Below the pieces are notes generated by a model. It was not told the DNA's origin, searched no databases, and saw only the letters and a list, made by a program, of their open reading frames with translations. 64,000 bases of DNA. It comes from Pedobacter arcticus A12. Lineage in GTDB: Bacteria > Bacteroidota > Bacteroidia > Sphingobacteriales > Sphingobacteriaceae. Shown here piece by piece: positions 39,918 to 49,429 of this stretch. Location: contig NZ_AKZJ01000015.1 in the NCBI RefSeq assembly GCF_000302595.1, positions 58,837 to 122,836 of the forward strand, in the 5' to 3' direction. The position numbers were made by a program, and so were the translations under genes. The first letter of the stretch is position 1. Every line of letters starts with the position of its first letter.

Positions 39918-42900
39918 ATGTACCAATTGTACTTAAGTCTAAAACCAAATAACTATAAAATCAGCTTTCTTAGCTTAGTTGTTTTACTGTGGCTATTAGC
40001 TTTAGTTAACATTTGCTATGCACAAGTAAATATAGAATCTCCAATTACTATTGATAATGGTTTAGTCAACAATGAAGTTACAGCTATTCATCAAGATAAA
40101 TATGGCTTTTTATGGTTTGGAACCCGAGGCGGACTTAATAAATACAACGGTTACGATTTTGAGTTAATTAGATACCTTCCGAAATCTGGTAAAAACTTGA
40201 GCAGCCAAGCGGTAGAAGCTATTGCGGAGGAGAAAAACCATACCTTATGGATAGGTACTAAAAACGGAGGTTTAAATAGTTACGACCTTTCAAAAGAAAC
40301 CATTACACATTATACTCCACCAGCTAACGTACAAATTCAAGAAATTAGAGCATTAGCTATTGATAGTACTGGCACATTACTTATCGGTGCCTTACACGGT
40401 TTATTTTCTTTTAAAAATGGGCATTTCGAGGTTTTAGCTCATAACCTAACCATCAATTGTGTCAAAATTGACCAAACTGGAAGAGCTTGGGTAGGTACCA
40501 CCAATGGTCTTTTCATGATACGTCCAAATTCCACCAAACTAGAACCTGTTAATATTGATAATAAAACACCTAATATTAATTCAATAGCAGTTGATAATAA
40601 AAACGGCATTGTATACATGGGTACATGGACGCTTGGTTTATTCCAATATCAAATAAAGCAAGGTAAAGTTAAACAGTATTTACCCGATGCGACTAAAAGT
40701 GAAAGTATAAACGGTAAAGATATTTATCGAGTTTATTTAGACAGAAATTACGATTTATGGGTAGGTACTTGGGGGGCTGGGTTAAATAAATTCAATGCCA
40801 AAACAGAAAAATTTAAAAATATTAGCATAAAGCCTATCGATGTATTTAATAAAGATTACGATATCATACTCTCTATTAATCAAGATGCCGCGGGTATTAT
40901 TTGGGTAGGCACTGATGGTGGGGGAGTAATAAAACTAGACCCCTACAAAAAGGAATTTAAAACGGTAACACGCTTCTACGATGGAAAAGTTGCGTTAGCA
41001 AATACGCATATCAAATCGGTTTTTGAGGATAGAAAAGGCGGTTTATGGCTTGGTACACGAGGAGATGGCTTGGTTTATTCTAGAGATAAAACAATTTTTG
41101 TAAAAAAGAAGGCAATTAGTGCCATAACCGTAGTCAATTGTTTTTTTGAGAACAACAAAGCAGATTTGTGGGTAGGAGTCGATCGAGGAATATTAATTTA
41201 TAAAAACCATCTAAAAGGAGAAGACATAAGTCCAATCTACCTGAATGATTGGAAATCACCGAAAAAACTAGGTAATGTAAAAGTAACCTCAATCGTTAAA
41301 CAAAAAAACCAAACTATTTGGGTAGGCACACAAGAAACAGGCTTACTAAAAATTTTAAGTATTGATGGTAAAACTATCAATGTTAAAAGTTATATAGAAG
41401 AAACTGGGGTAAAAGGTGAACTACAAAATAGTAGAATAAGTTGCATGCTTGTTGATAGTAAAAATAGATTATGGGTAGGCACTTACAATGGCTTGCATCT
41501 TTACAACAAAGAAAAAGACAATTTCTATTTATTCAGCAGTAAGCAAACAAGAACAAACGCATTATCTAACAATACTATACTTTCTTTAGCAGAAGACCAT
41601 TCAGGCAATATTTGGATTGGTACACAACAGGGGCTTAACAAGCTAAGTTTTGGAAGTGAAAAAAGCTATAGTTTTACTTCCTTTTTTGAAGATACAGGCC
41701 TACCTAATGACTATATCCACTCCGTATTGGTTGATAGTTTTGATAATATTTGGCTAGCAACAAACCGTGGAATTAGTAAGTATGCTAAGCAAACAAAAAA
41801 ATTCATAAATTTTGATCAAAGAGATGGGATATCCTCTAATGTATTTTCTGAAAATTCCAGCTATTACGCAGCTAACAACGAGATGTTTTTCGGAGGCATT
41901 TTCGGAGTAACTTATTTTAACCCAAACGACATCCGTTTAAACAGGTACCAACCAGCAATATTTATTACCAATTTAAAGGTCAATAACAAAGATGTATATG
42001 TCGGCGAAAAAATTGGAACAGATGAAATATTAAGCAAATCATTATTTTTAACTAAGCTTATCACCCTTTCTTACAAATCCAATATTGTTTCTCTTTATTT
42101 CGCTGCACTAGACTTTCATGCTTCTAACAAAAATCAGTATAGATATAGGCTAAGAGGATTTGAGGATAATTGGGTAAATGCAGGAAGAAGAAGGTCGGTA
42201 ACTTATACAAATTTGCCACCCGGCGACTATACTTTTGAGGTACAAGCCTCAAATAGTGACCAAATTTGGAGCGAAGAAAGCAGAGTACTAAAAGTCAAAA
42301 TGTTACCACCACCATGGAAGACTTGGTGGGCATATTCACTCTATTTATTAATTATTTTGGGTTTATTGAGTTTATCCAGAAGTATAACATTGGCTAGGAT
42401 TAGGCTTAAAAATAAATTGGAGATAGCTGATTTAGATTTTAAGAAAGAACACGAAATTACCGAGATCAAAAGCAAATTTTTTGCAAATATTTCTCATGAA
42501 TTTAGAACGCCACTTACTTTAATCATCGGGCCATTAGAAAGTTTATCAAAACACCAAAATGTAGATAGTACTGTAAAAGAAAGCCTAAATAAAGTAAAAA
42601 ATCAATCGAAAAGATTATTAAGTCTGGTAAACCAATTGTTGGATTTTAATAAAGCTGAGACCAACGTGTTAATCTTGAGTGCGTTTAATCAAGATGTAAG
42701 TTCTTTATTTTACAATGTTTACGAATCCTTTATTGACGAAGCAGAGCGTAAGGGTATTGTTTACCAATTTAAAACAGAAGCACATCATATATATTTGAAT
42801 GCCGATAAAGATAAGTTAGAGAGCATTTGTTACAATCTATTATCAAACGCTTTCAAATTTACACCAAACGGTGGCGAAATTTGTTTTGGAGTGAACGTAT

Positions 42901-44006
42901 TAGAAGATAAGAGTCTTTGTGAGATTAATATTTCTGATACTGGCCACGGTATAAGTGAAATAGATAAAAATGAAGTTTTTAATCGTTTCTATCAGGTTTC
43001 ACAGGCAGAGCCTGGACAGTATGCTGGTACGGGGATAGGTTTGGCATTTGTTAAAGATTTAGTGGTGCTGCATGGCGGTTCAATTTCTGTTGAAGACAAC
43101 CAACCAAAGGGAACTATATTTAGGGTTAAATTGCCACTTAGCCAACTATCAGATTCTTTAGCACACGTTACTAAACCAGTAGAAAATGAACAACCGCTTT
43201 TAAACGAAACTTTAAATCAACTTAGCATTCATGAAAAAGAGGGCGATTTGCCAATTATACTAGTTGTTGAAGACAATGAAGAACTTAACCATTATATATG
43301 TGAAACCTTAGCTTCGATAGGCACCGTACTATCCGCTAAAAACGGAAAAGAAGGTGTTGAAAAGGCAACGGAAACTATCCCTGATTTAGTGGTAAGCGAT
43401 GTAATGATGCCCGAAATTGATGGTTTTGCGCTCTGTAAAACACTTAAAACGAATAATCATACCTCGCATATTCCTATAATTTTATTAACAGCCAAGGCAG
43501 ATGACGTTTCACACATTGAAGGTATTGAGTTAGGGGCAGATAGTTATTTGTCTAAACCATTTAACCCCGATGTTTTAATATCACATGTAAAGAATCTAAT
43601 CAAGTCGCGTAAAAAACTTAAAGAACTATTTGCAAATAGGTTAAATTTAGCACCCAGCGATGTGGAGGTTACTTCGTTTGACGAGGAGTTTATCCAAAAA
43701 TCTATTCAGTTTATTGAAGATAATATTTCTGGCGAAAAGCCTTCAATTGATGAATTAGCTGCGCAACTGAACATGAGCAGATCAACATTTTACAGAAAGT
43801 TGAAAGCACTAACAGGAATGTCGGGCTCCGAGTTTATCATCATGATTAGGATAAAGCGCAGTGCACAGTTACTAAAAACTGGAGAGTACAGCGTAAGTAT
43901 GGCTGCGTACGAAGTTGGGTACAATGACCTTAAAAATTTCCGTAAAAGTTTCCATAATCAGTTCGGTATGAATCCATCAGAATATTTAAAAACTATTCAA
44001 AAATAG
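39918..44006 (+). CDS. Hybrid two-component system regulator (HTCS) of the polysaccharide locus
   Basis: A 1362-aa one-protein sensor/regulator. After a signal peptide (to about CYAQ, residue 36) comes a periplasmic two-beta-propeller sensor made of Reg_prop repeats (about 45-700, many G-x-LWxGT units). A Y_Y_Y domain (about 715-790) and one membrane helix (about 802-822) follow. The cytoplasmic part has a HisKA domain with His860 in ANISHEFRTPLT, an HATPase domain (NLLSNAFKFTPNGG, DTGHGIS, GTGIGLAFVKDLV), a receiver with Asp1161 in VVSDVMMPEIDG, and an AraC-type DNA-binding domain (about 1265-1360, IDELAAQLNMSRSTFYRKLKALTG). HTCS proteins bind an oligosaccharide directly and activate the Sus operon next to them. 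Here that is the operon from 44458 and possibly the minus-strand one. Confidence 0.95.
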   Translation: MYQLYLSLKPNNYKISFLSLVVLLWLLALVNICYAQVNIESPITIDNGLVNNEVTAIHQDKYGFLWFGTRGGLNKYNGYDFELIRYLPKSGKNLSSQAVEAIAEEKNHTLWIGTKNGGLNSYDLSKETITHYTPPANVQIQEIRALAIDSTGTLLIGALHGLFSFKNGHFEVLAHNLTINCVKIDQTGRAWVGTTNGLFMIRPNSTKLEPVNIDNKTPNINSIAVDNKNGIVYMGTWTLGLFQYQIKQGKVKQYLPDATKSESINGKDIYRVYLDRNYDLWVGTWGAGLNKFNAKTEKFKNISIKPIDVFNKDYDIILSINQDAAGIIWVGTDGGGVIKLDPYKKEFKTVTRFYDGKVALANTHIKSVFEDRKGGLWLGTRGDGLVYSRDKTIFVKKKAISAITVVNCFFENNKADLWVGVDRGILIYKNHLKGEDISPIYLNDWKSPKKLGNVKVTSIVKQKNQTIWVGTQETGLLKILSIDGKTINVKSYIEETGVKGELQNSRISCMLVDSKNRLWVGTYNGLHLYNKEKDNFYLFSSKQTRTNALSNNTILSLAEDHSGNIWIGTQQGLNKLSFGSEKSYSFTSFFEDTGLPNDYIHSVLVDSFDNIWLATNRGISKYAKQTKKFINFDQRDGISSNVFSENSSYYAANNEMFFGGIFGVTYFNPNDIRLNRYQPAIFITNLKVNNKDVYVGEKIGTDEILSKSLFLTKLITLSYKSNIVSLYFAALDFHASNKNQYRYRLRGFEDNWVNAGRRRSVTYTNLPPGDYTFEVQASNSDQIWSEESRVLKVKMLPPPWKTWWAYSLYLLIILGLLSLSRSITLARIRLKNKLEIADLDFKKEHEITEIKSKFFANISHEFRTPLTLIIGPLESLSKHQNVDSTVKESLNKVKNQSKRLLSLVNQLLDFNKAETNVLILSAFNQDVSSLFYNVYESFIDEAERKGIVYQFKTEAHHIYLNADKDKLESICYNLLSNAFKFTPNGGEICFGVNVLEDKSLCEINISDTGHGISEIDKNEVFNRFYQVSQAEPGQYAGTGIGLAFVKDLVVLHGGSISVEDNQPKGTIFRVKLPLSQLSDSLAHVTKPVENEQPLLNETLNQLSIHEKEGDLPIILVVEDNEELNHYICETLASIGTVLSAKNGKEGVEKATETIPDLVVSDVMMPEIDGFALCKTLKTNNHTSHIPIILLTAKADDVSHIEGIELGADSYLSKPFNPDVLISHVKNLIKSRKKLKELFANRLNLAPSDVEVTSFDEEFIQKSIQFIEDNISGEKPSIDELAAQLNMSRSTFYRKLKALTGMSGSEFIIMIRIKRSAQLLKTGEYSVSMAAYEVGYNDLKNFRKSFHNQFGMNPSEYLKTIQK

Positions 44007-44457
44007 TTTCTTTTATTAGCAACCGTTTTAAATAAAACCGTTCAATTAGTACATTTAAAGCCATCTTGATTAGTTATTACCGTGTAATTGAATAGTTACA
44101 CCCTGTTCAAAAAACGCTCTCCTGTTTACTTTTGGATAAGAAAAAGGATTACCAATTAATCCACTAAACCAATTACTATTTCTAACATTTCAAATTATTA
44201 GCGTATGGGCAATTCATTACTTCTCAATTTTTCTTTAAAATCAATACCTGTCGGTAGATTATCTGTATTTACATTTTACTCAACTAAAATTTATACCACA
44301 GGTTTTTATTAGGCGTACTAAAGTATAAGGTGAGTTTAACTGATAGCTTATTTCGATTTATCGAAAGCTCTCCTTAATACTAAACACTATCACAACCAAT
44401 ATTCACTGGTAAATAAGCATTGATAGGTTTCAAACTAGACAAAGAAACCACATCAAA
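44007..44457 (+). promoter_or_regulatory. Upstream region of the Sus operon (probable HTCS target)
   Basis: This 451-bp gap precedes the first SusC gene and is the natural site for the operon promoter and HTCS-binding sites. A short inverted repeat, tttcga-tttat-cgaaag in the context agcttatttcgatttatcgaaagct, lies at 44345-44368. A possible -7-like taggtttc lies near 44423. Neither is firmly supported. No gene remnant was seen. Confidence 0.4.
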
Positions 44458-47400
44458 ATGTTTAAGAATCAAAACAAGCTTACCATAAAAATTAATTCTA
44501 TGCGAATAAAACAAAAACGATTTTCTTTATTCCTAATCCTAATCCTATTTCTAGGAATAAATGACTCCTTATTTGCGCAAAACACGCAAATAACAGGAAA
44601 AGTAACCGACGATCAAGGAGTCTCGATTCCTGGAGTTAGTGTCTCCGTTAAAGGTAGCTCATCTGGCGCCGTAACTGACCTTGATGGGAAATTCAACATC
44701 AGCGTTGCACCAAAAAGCACACTGATTTTTCGATTTCTTGGATTTGTAACACAAGAGTTAGCGGTAGGTGATAAACAAGTTATCAACTTAAGTATGACAG
44801 CAAGCGAAACAAGTTTAGATGAAGTTACAGTTATCGCTTACGGGCAACAGAAAAAGATTTCTATCACTGGTGCCATTAGTTCAATAAATAATGAAGAACT
44901 AATGAAGTCTCCCTTGGCCAATGTGGCTAATTCCATAGCCGGAAAAGTTACTGGACTTTCAACTATTCAATCTTCTGGCCAGCCAGGGGCGGACAACCCA
45001 GAGATTTTTGTACGTGGTGTTGCTTCTTTAAGTACAGCCCAGTCACAACCTTTAATGATTGTTGATGGTGTAGAGCGTTCTTTTATGTCTTTAGACCCCA
45101 ATGAAATTGAAAGCATTTCGATACTTAAAGATGCATCTGCAACCGCAGTATATGGTGTTAGAGGTGCCAACGGAGTTATTATTGTAACCACAAGAAGAGG
45201 TAAAATAGGGAAACCAAAAATTTCTACTAGTTTTTCTACTGGTTTACAACAACCTACGCGATTGCTTGATTTTGCAGATAGTTATACATACGCACTGAGA
45301 TACAACGAAGCACAGCTAAATGACAATCCAAACATCAATCCAAATACACTTAAATTTTCACCCGAGGCGATAGAGGCTTTTAGAACTGGTTCTAATCCTA
45401 CCCTTTATTCCAATACAGATTGGTTAGGTTATCTTTTAAAACCTAGCGCAACGCAATTGCAAGGAAACATTAATGTTTCTGGTGGTACAGAAAAATTGAA
45501 ATATTTTGCCTCTTTGGGGGTGCTGAATCAAGATGGATTATTTAAAACCTATGATTCTCAATACGATTACAATTTCTCTTTTAAAAGATATAATTATCGT
45601 TCGAACATAGATCTTCAAGTTACAAAAACCACTAAATTAGGTCTTACCATTGGTGGGCAAGTTGGTATTCGTAACCAACCTAATACGAGGGATGGTTTTA
45701 ACCAACTTTTTCGAAATATTTACTGGTCAGTACCATTCTCTGGGCCAGGTTTAGTTGATGGCAAGTATATAGTTAGCGGAGAGCGTTATATAGAAGGACC
45801 AAAAAAGGATGGCTTACAAGAGTTTTATGGTCAAGGTTATACCAACATCTTAAACAACAGCTTAAATGTTGATATAGATTTAGAGCAAAAGCTTAATTTT
45901 ATAAAAGGCTTAACGTTTAGAACTAAATTCGCATATAATACCGATTACGTACACAGGAAAATTCGTAATTCTTCGGTTAATACTTACGAGCCAATATACC
46001 TTAGAGATTTAGACCCAACGGCTGACCAAACAAGTGATGAAATAGTTTATAGAAGAAATGGAGTAGCAGGTAATCTGTCTTACGGCGAAGGTTACGATAC
46101 AGGTAGAAATTGGTACTTCGAAGGAGGTTTGAGTTATGATAACAGCTTCGCGAAACATCACGTAGGAGGTTTGCTGTTATATAACGAGCAAAAGCTATAT
46201 TATCCAAAGCAGTTTACAGATATTCCAATGGGCTTAGTAGGCTTGGTTGGACGTGTAACTTATGATTTTGACAATACTTATTTAGCCGATTTTAATATTG
46301 GATATAATGGATCAGAAAATTTTGCAAAAAATAAGCGCTTCGGGATATTTCCAGCGGTTTCTGCCGGTTGGGTAGTTACCAACGAATCTTTCATGAAAAG
46401 CCAATCTTTTATGGACTTTATGAAACTACGTGTTTCGTACGGTATAGTGGGTAATGATAGATTAGGTGGCAATAATCGACTTGCTGGTGACCGTTTCCTT
46501 TACCTGCCAAACAGTTTCAATCCTGAAGATGGAAACTACAGCTTCGGTACTGATAACCCAAAAAACGTACAGGCAGCGAGTGAAGGACAAATTGGAAATC
46601 CAAATGTGACTTGGGAAACTGCAAAAAAGCAAAACTATGGCGTTGACATGGAGTTCTTCAAAAGTAAATTAGGTGTAACCTTCGATTATTTTATCGAAAA
46701 TCGTTCAGATATTTTAACATATAGAGGAACAGTACCAGGTTTTGTAGCTTATCAGCTACCAGCTGTAAATATTGGGGTAGTACAAAATAAAGGTTTCGAA
46801 GTTGAACTGAAGTGGAGTCAATCTGTTAACGATGATTTTAGATATCGTATTAGTGCCAATATGTCTCATACGAAAAATAGAATCGTTTTTAAAGATGAGG
46901 TGCCTCAGTCCGAACCTTATTTGTACAGAACAGGTAAGCCAGTTGGTCAACCGTTCGGTTACATCTTTGATAAGTTTTACAACGATGCTGATGCTGATAA
47001 TGCGAGTTTACCAGACCATCAATACAACTTAAAACCAGGAGACATGGTTTACAAAGATTTAAACGGCGATGATGTGATTGATCAAAATGACCAGCAAGCA
47101 ATTGGCTACCCTACGTATCCATCATATAACGCAGGTATCAACTTAGGTTTTGATTACAAAAACTTTGATTTCTCTATGTCATGGGCTGGTGCATCAAATA
47201 CATCAAGACTGTTAGCAGAAACTTATCGACTAGCATTTGGAGCAACCTTAGACCGTTCTTTACTACAATACATGGCAGACGGAAGATGGACACCAGAAAC
47301 TGCAGCTACCGCTACTTTCCCAAGGATGACACTTGCTGGGTCAGTCAATAATGGTAAAGATTCAGATTTTTGGCTGAGAGACGCTTCTTACCTACGCTTA

Positions 47401-47604
47401 AAAAATGTTGAACTCGGTTATAATTTTAAGGGAGTCTTCCTTAAAAAAATGGGAATCAGTAACTTAAGAACGTATCTGAATGGAGCAAACTTGCTGACTA
47501 TATCTAAGCTTGATATTACTGACCCAGAGTCACGGACTGCCGATGATTCGGTATACCCGTTAACGAAAATATATAATGTAGGAATAAGAGTTAGTTTCTT
47601 ATAG
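44458..47604 (+). CDS. SusC-family TonB-dependent outer-membrane transporter 1
   Basis: A 1048-aa outer-membrane importer. The signal peptide ends about LFAQ; the ATG at 44500 (MRIKQKRFSLFL) is an equally good start and gives a shorter leader. A carboxypeptidase-like regulatory domain (about 45-120, QITGKVTDDQGVSIPGVSVSVKG) is followed by the TonB-box-like DEVTVIAYGQQKK. The plug (to about 250) holds IFVRGVASLSTAQSQPLMIVDGV and KDASATAVYGVRGANGVIIVTTRRGK. The 22-stranded barrel ends in a C-terminal GIRVSFL. With its SusD partner it forms a lidded complex that imports oligosaccharides using TonB energy. It is the first gene of the eight-gene operon 44458-59791. Confidence 0.95.
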   Translation: MFKNQNKLTIKINSMRIKQKRFSLFLILILFLGINDSLFAQNTQITGKVTDDQGVSIPGVSVSVKGSSSGAVTDLDGKFNISVAPKSTLIFRFLGFVTQELAVGDKQVINLSMTASETSLDEVTVIAYGQQKKISITGAISSINNEELMKSPLANVANSIAGKVTGLSTIQSSGQPGADNPEIFVRGVASLSTAQSQPLMIVDGVERSFMSLDPNEIESISILKDASATAVYGVRGANGVIIVTTRRGKIGKPKISTSFSTGLQQPTRLLDFADSYTYALRYNEAQLNDNPNINPNTLKFSPEAIEAFRTGSNPTLYSNTDWLGYLLKPSATQLQGNINVSGGTEKLKYFASLGVLNQDGLFKTYDSQYDYNFSFKRYNYRSNIDLQVTKTTKLGLTIGGQVGIRNQPNTRDGFNQLFRNIYWSVPFSGPGLVDGKYIVSGERYIEGPKKDGLQEFYGQGYTNILNNSLNVDIDLEQKLNFIKGLTFRTKFAYNTDYVHRKIRNSSVNTYEPIYLRDLDPTADQTSDEIVYRRNGVAGNLSYGEGYDTGRNWYFEGGLSYDNSFAKHHVGGLLLYNEQKLYYPKQFTDIPMGLVGLVGRVTYDFDNTYLADFNIGYNGSENFAKNKRFGIFPAVSAGWVVTNESFMKSQSFMDFMKLRVSYGIVGNDRLGGNNRLAGDRFLYLPNSFNPEDGNYSFGTDNPKNVQAASEGQIGNPNVTWETAKKQNYGVDMEFFKSKLGVTFDYFIENRSDILTYRGTVPGFVAYQLPAVNIGVVQNKGFEVELKWSQSVNDDFRYRISANMSHTKNRIVFKDEVPQSEPYLYRTGKPVGQPFGYIFDKFYNDADADNASLPDHQYNLKPGDMVYKDLNGDDVIDQNDQQAIGYPTYPSYNAGINLGFDYKNFDFSMSWAGASNTSRLLAETYRLAFGATLDRSLLQYMADGRWTPETAATATFPRMTLAGSVNNGKDSDFWLRDASYLRLKNVELGYNFKGVFLKKMGISNLRTYLNGANLLTISKLDITDPESRTADDSVYPLTKIYNVGIRVSFL

Positions 47605-47641
47605 AAAACAGTTTGTAAAACTCAATTATTAAAAAAAGATT

Positions 47642-49405
47642 ATGAAAGCAACAAGGTTAATATATATGATTGCTGTAGTAGCATTAATATCTACGAGCTG
47701 CGAAAAAGTTAAGTTCGGAAACGATTTCCTTGAGAAAGAACCCAGTGTAGATGTTACTGCGGATACCATATTTAATTCAGTTGAACTAGCTGAGCGTTAT
47801 TTATGGAGTGGGTACAGAACTTTACCTTATGGTTTAAATATAAATTTTTCAGAAAAAGGCAACAAACTTGGGATGGATTTGCTGGAGTCCTTAACCGACT
47901 TGAACCAAAGTTACTTAGCTTGGGGTGGTGCAAATGAGATTTACTATACAGGCCAATACACGGCAGCTACTGAAAATTCATCTGCAGATACAAAGTACTC
48001 TTTCACCAAAGAGCAGAGTTGGGATGGTATTCGTATTGGATGGTATTTTGTTGAACATGCAGACCTCATTCCTGACTCCACACCCGAATACGTAAATCAA
48101 TTAAAGGCAGAGGCGAAAATGATTATCGCACTGCATTACGTTGACATGTACCGAAATTTCGGAGGACTTCCATGGGTAGATCATGCTTATACTCCAACGG
48201 AGAATACTGATTTACCAAGATTGACCGCTAAAGAAACACTAGAAAAAATAGTAAGTCTTATCGACGAAGCAATCCCTGCGTTACCTTGGGTAATTCAAAA
48301 CATCTCAACTGACGATGGGCGTTTCACTAAAGCCGCAGCTATGGGGCTTAAAGCAAGACTATTATTGTTTGCTGCAAGTCCATTATTTAATTCAGCTCAA
48401 CCATATCTTGCTGGCGAAGCCGCAGATAAAAAAATGACTTGGTTTGGTGGATACGAGGCCAGTATGTGGGATAGAGCTGCCCAAGCCGCAAAAGATTTAT
48501 TAGATGCTGTAGATCAAAATGGGGGTTACAGCCTTGTTAAAACCGGTAACCCACGTAAGGATTTTCAAAATGCTTACTACAAACGGGGTAACGGAGAAAT
48601 TTTGATTAGTACAAGAGTAAGGTATAAATCACCGGGTTATTGGGACCAATCCTATTACTTTTATCAAAGTGCGGGCAGCTACGGAACAGCTTGTGCAACT
48701 AAAGAGTATGTAGATATGTTTCCGATGGCAAGCGGTATTCCAATAGACGCAGTTGGTTCTGGATGGAATCCAGCAGACCCATGGAAAAATAGAGACCCAA
48801 GATTATATGAAACTGTATTAGTTAATGGAGATAGTTTTCAAGGACGTCCTGCTGAATTATGGATTGGAGGCCGAGAAAGAACTAATGAAGCATTTAAAGG
48901 TTCTGCAACCGGTTTTGGGGCAAAGAAGTTTCTATTGGAAAGAACAAATGCAACTGCAATACAATCTGTGGTGCAATGGCCGTATTTACGTTTAAGCGAA
49001 ATTTATTTGACTTATGCAGAAGCCTTAAATGAAGCTAAACAAGGTCCAACACCAGAGGCTTATGCCGCAATAAATAAGGTACGTAACCGTGTAGGGCTTA
49101 ACGATCTTTCAGGGTTAACTTACAAACAATTTCAAGATGCAGTATTTAAAGAAAGAGCGTTAGAACTGGGTTTTGAAGAAGTACGTTGGTATGATATCGC
49201 TCGCTTGAAAAAAGAAGACATTTTCAAACAAACTCTACACGGTGTTAACACCGTAAAAAAAGTTGGTGGTGGCTTTACTTACACAACTTTTGAGCTTCCA
49301 GAACGCTACTGGAAAAATAATTTTTCTCCAAAATGGTACTTAAGTGCTTTTCCACCAAATGAGATAAACAAAGGTTATGGCTTGGTACAAAATCCTGGAT
49401 GGTAA
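47642..49405 (+). CDS. SusD-family surface glycan-binding lipoprotein 1
   Basis: A 587-aa SusD/RagB lipoprotein. A lipobox ends at Cys20 (ALISTSC). The N-terminal TPR-type helices (AELAERYLWSGYRTL ... AEAKMIIALHYVDMYRNFGGLPWV) and the C-terminal RagB region (PYLRLSEIYLTYAEALNEA, FKERALELGFEEVRWYDIARLKK, ending LVQNPGW) are all present. SusD proteins form the lid of the SusC channel on the cell surface and bind the glycan. It starts 37 bases after SusC 1 and is followed closely by the second pair. Confidence 0.93.
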   Translation: MKATRLIYMIAVVALISTSCEKVKFGNDFLEKEPSVDVTADTIFNSVELAERYLWSGYRTLPYGLNINFSEKGNKLGMDLLESLTDLNQSYLAWGGANEIYYTGQYTAATENSSADTKYSFTKEQSWDGIRIGWYFVEHADLIPDSTPEYVNQLKAEAKMIIALHYVDMYRNFGGLPWVDHAYTPTENTDLPRLTAKETLEKIVSLIDEAIPALPWVIQNISTDDGRFTKAAAMGLKARLLLFAASPLFNSAQPYLAGEAADKKMTWFGGYEASMWDRAAQAAKDLLDAVDQNGGYSLVKTGNPRKDFQNAYYKRGNGEILISTRVRYKSPGYWDQSYYFYQSAGSYGTACATKEYVDMFPMASGIPIDAVGSGWNPADPWKNRDPRLYETVLVNGDSFQGRPAELWIGGRERTNEAFKGSATGFGAKKFLLERTNATAIQSVVQWPYLRLSEIYLTYAEALNEAKQGPTPEAYAAINKVRNRVGLNDLSGLTYKQFQDAVFKERALELGFEEVRWYDIARLKKEDIFKQTLHGVNTVKKVGGGFTYTTFELPERYWKNNFSPKWYLSAFPPNEINKGYGLVQNPGW

Positions 49406-49429
49406 TTAATAAACTCTAATCATTAGTAA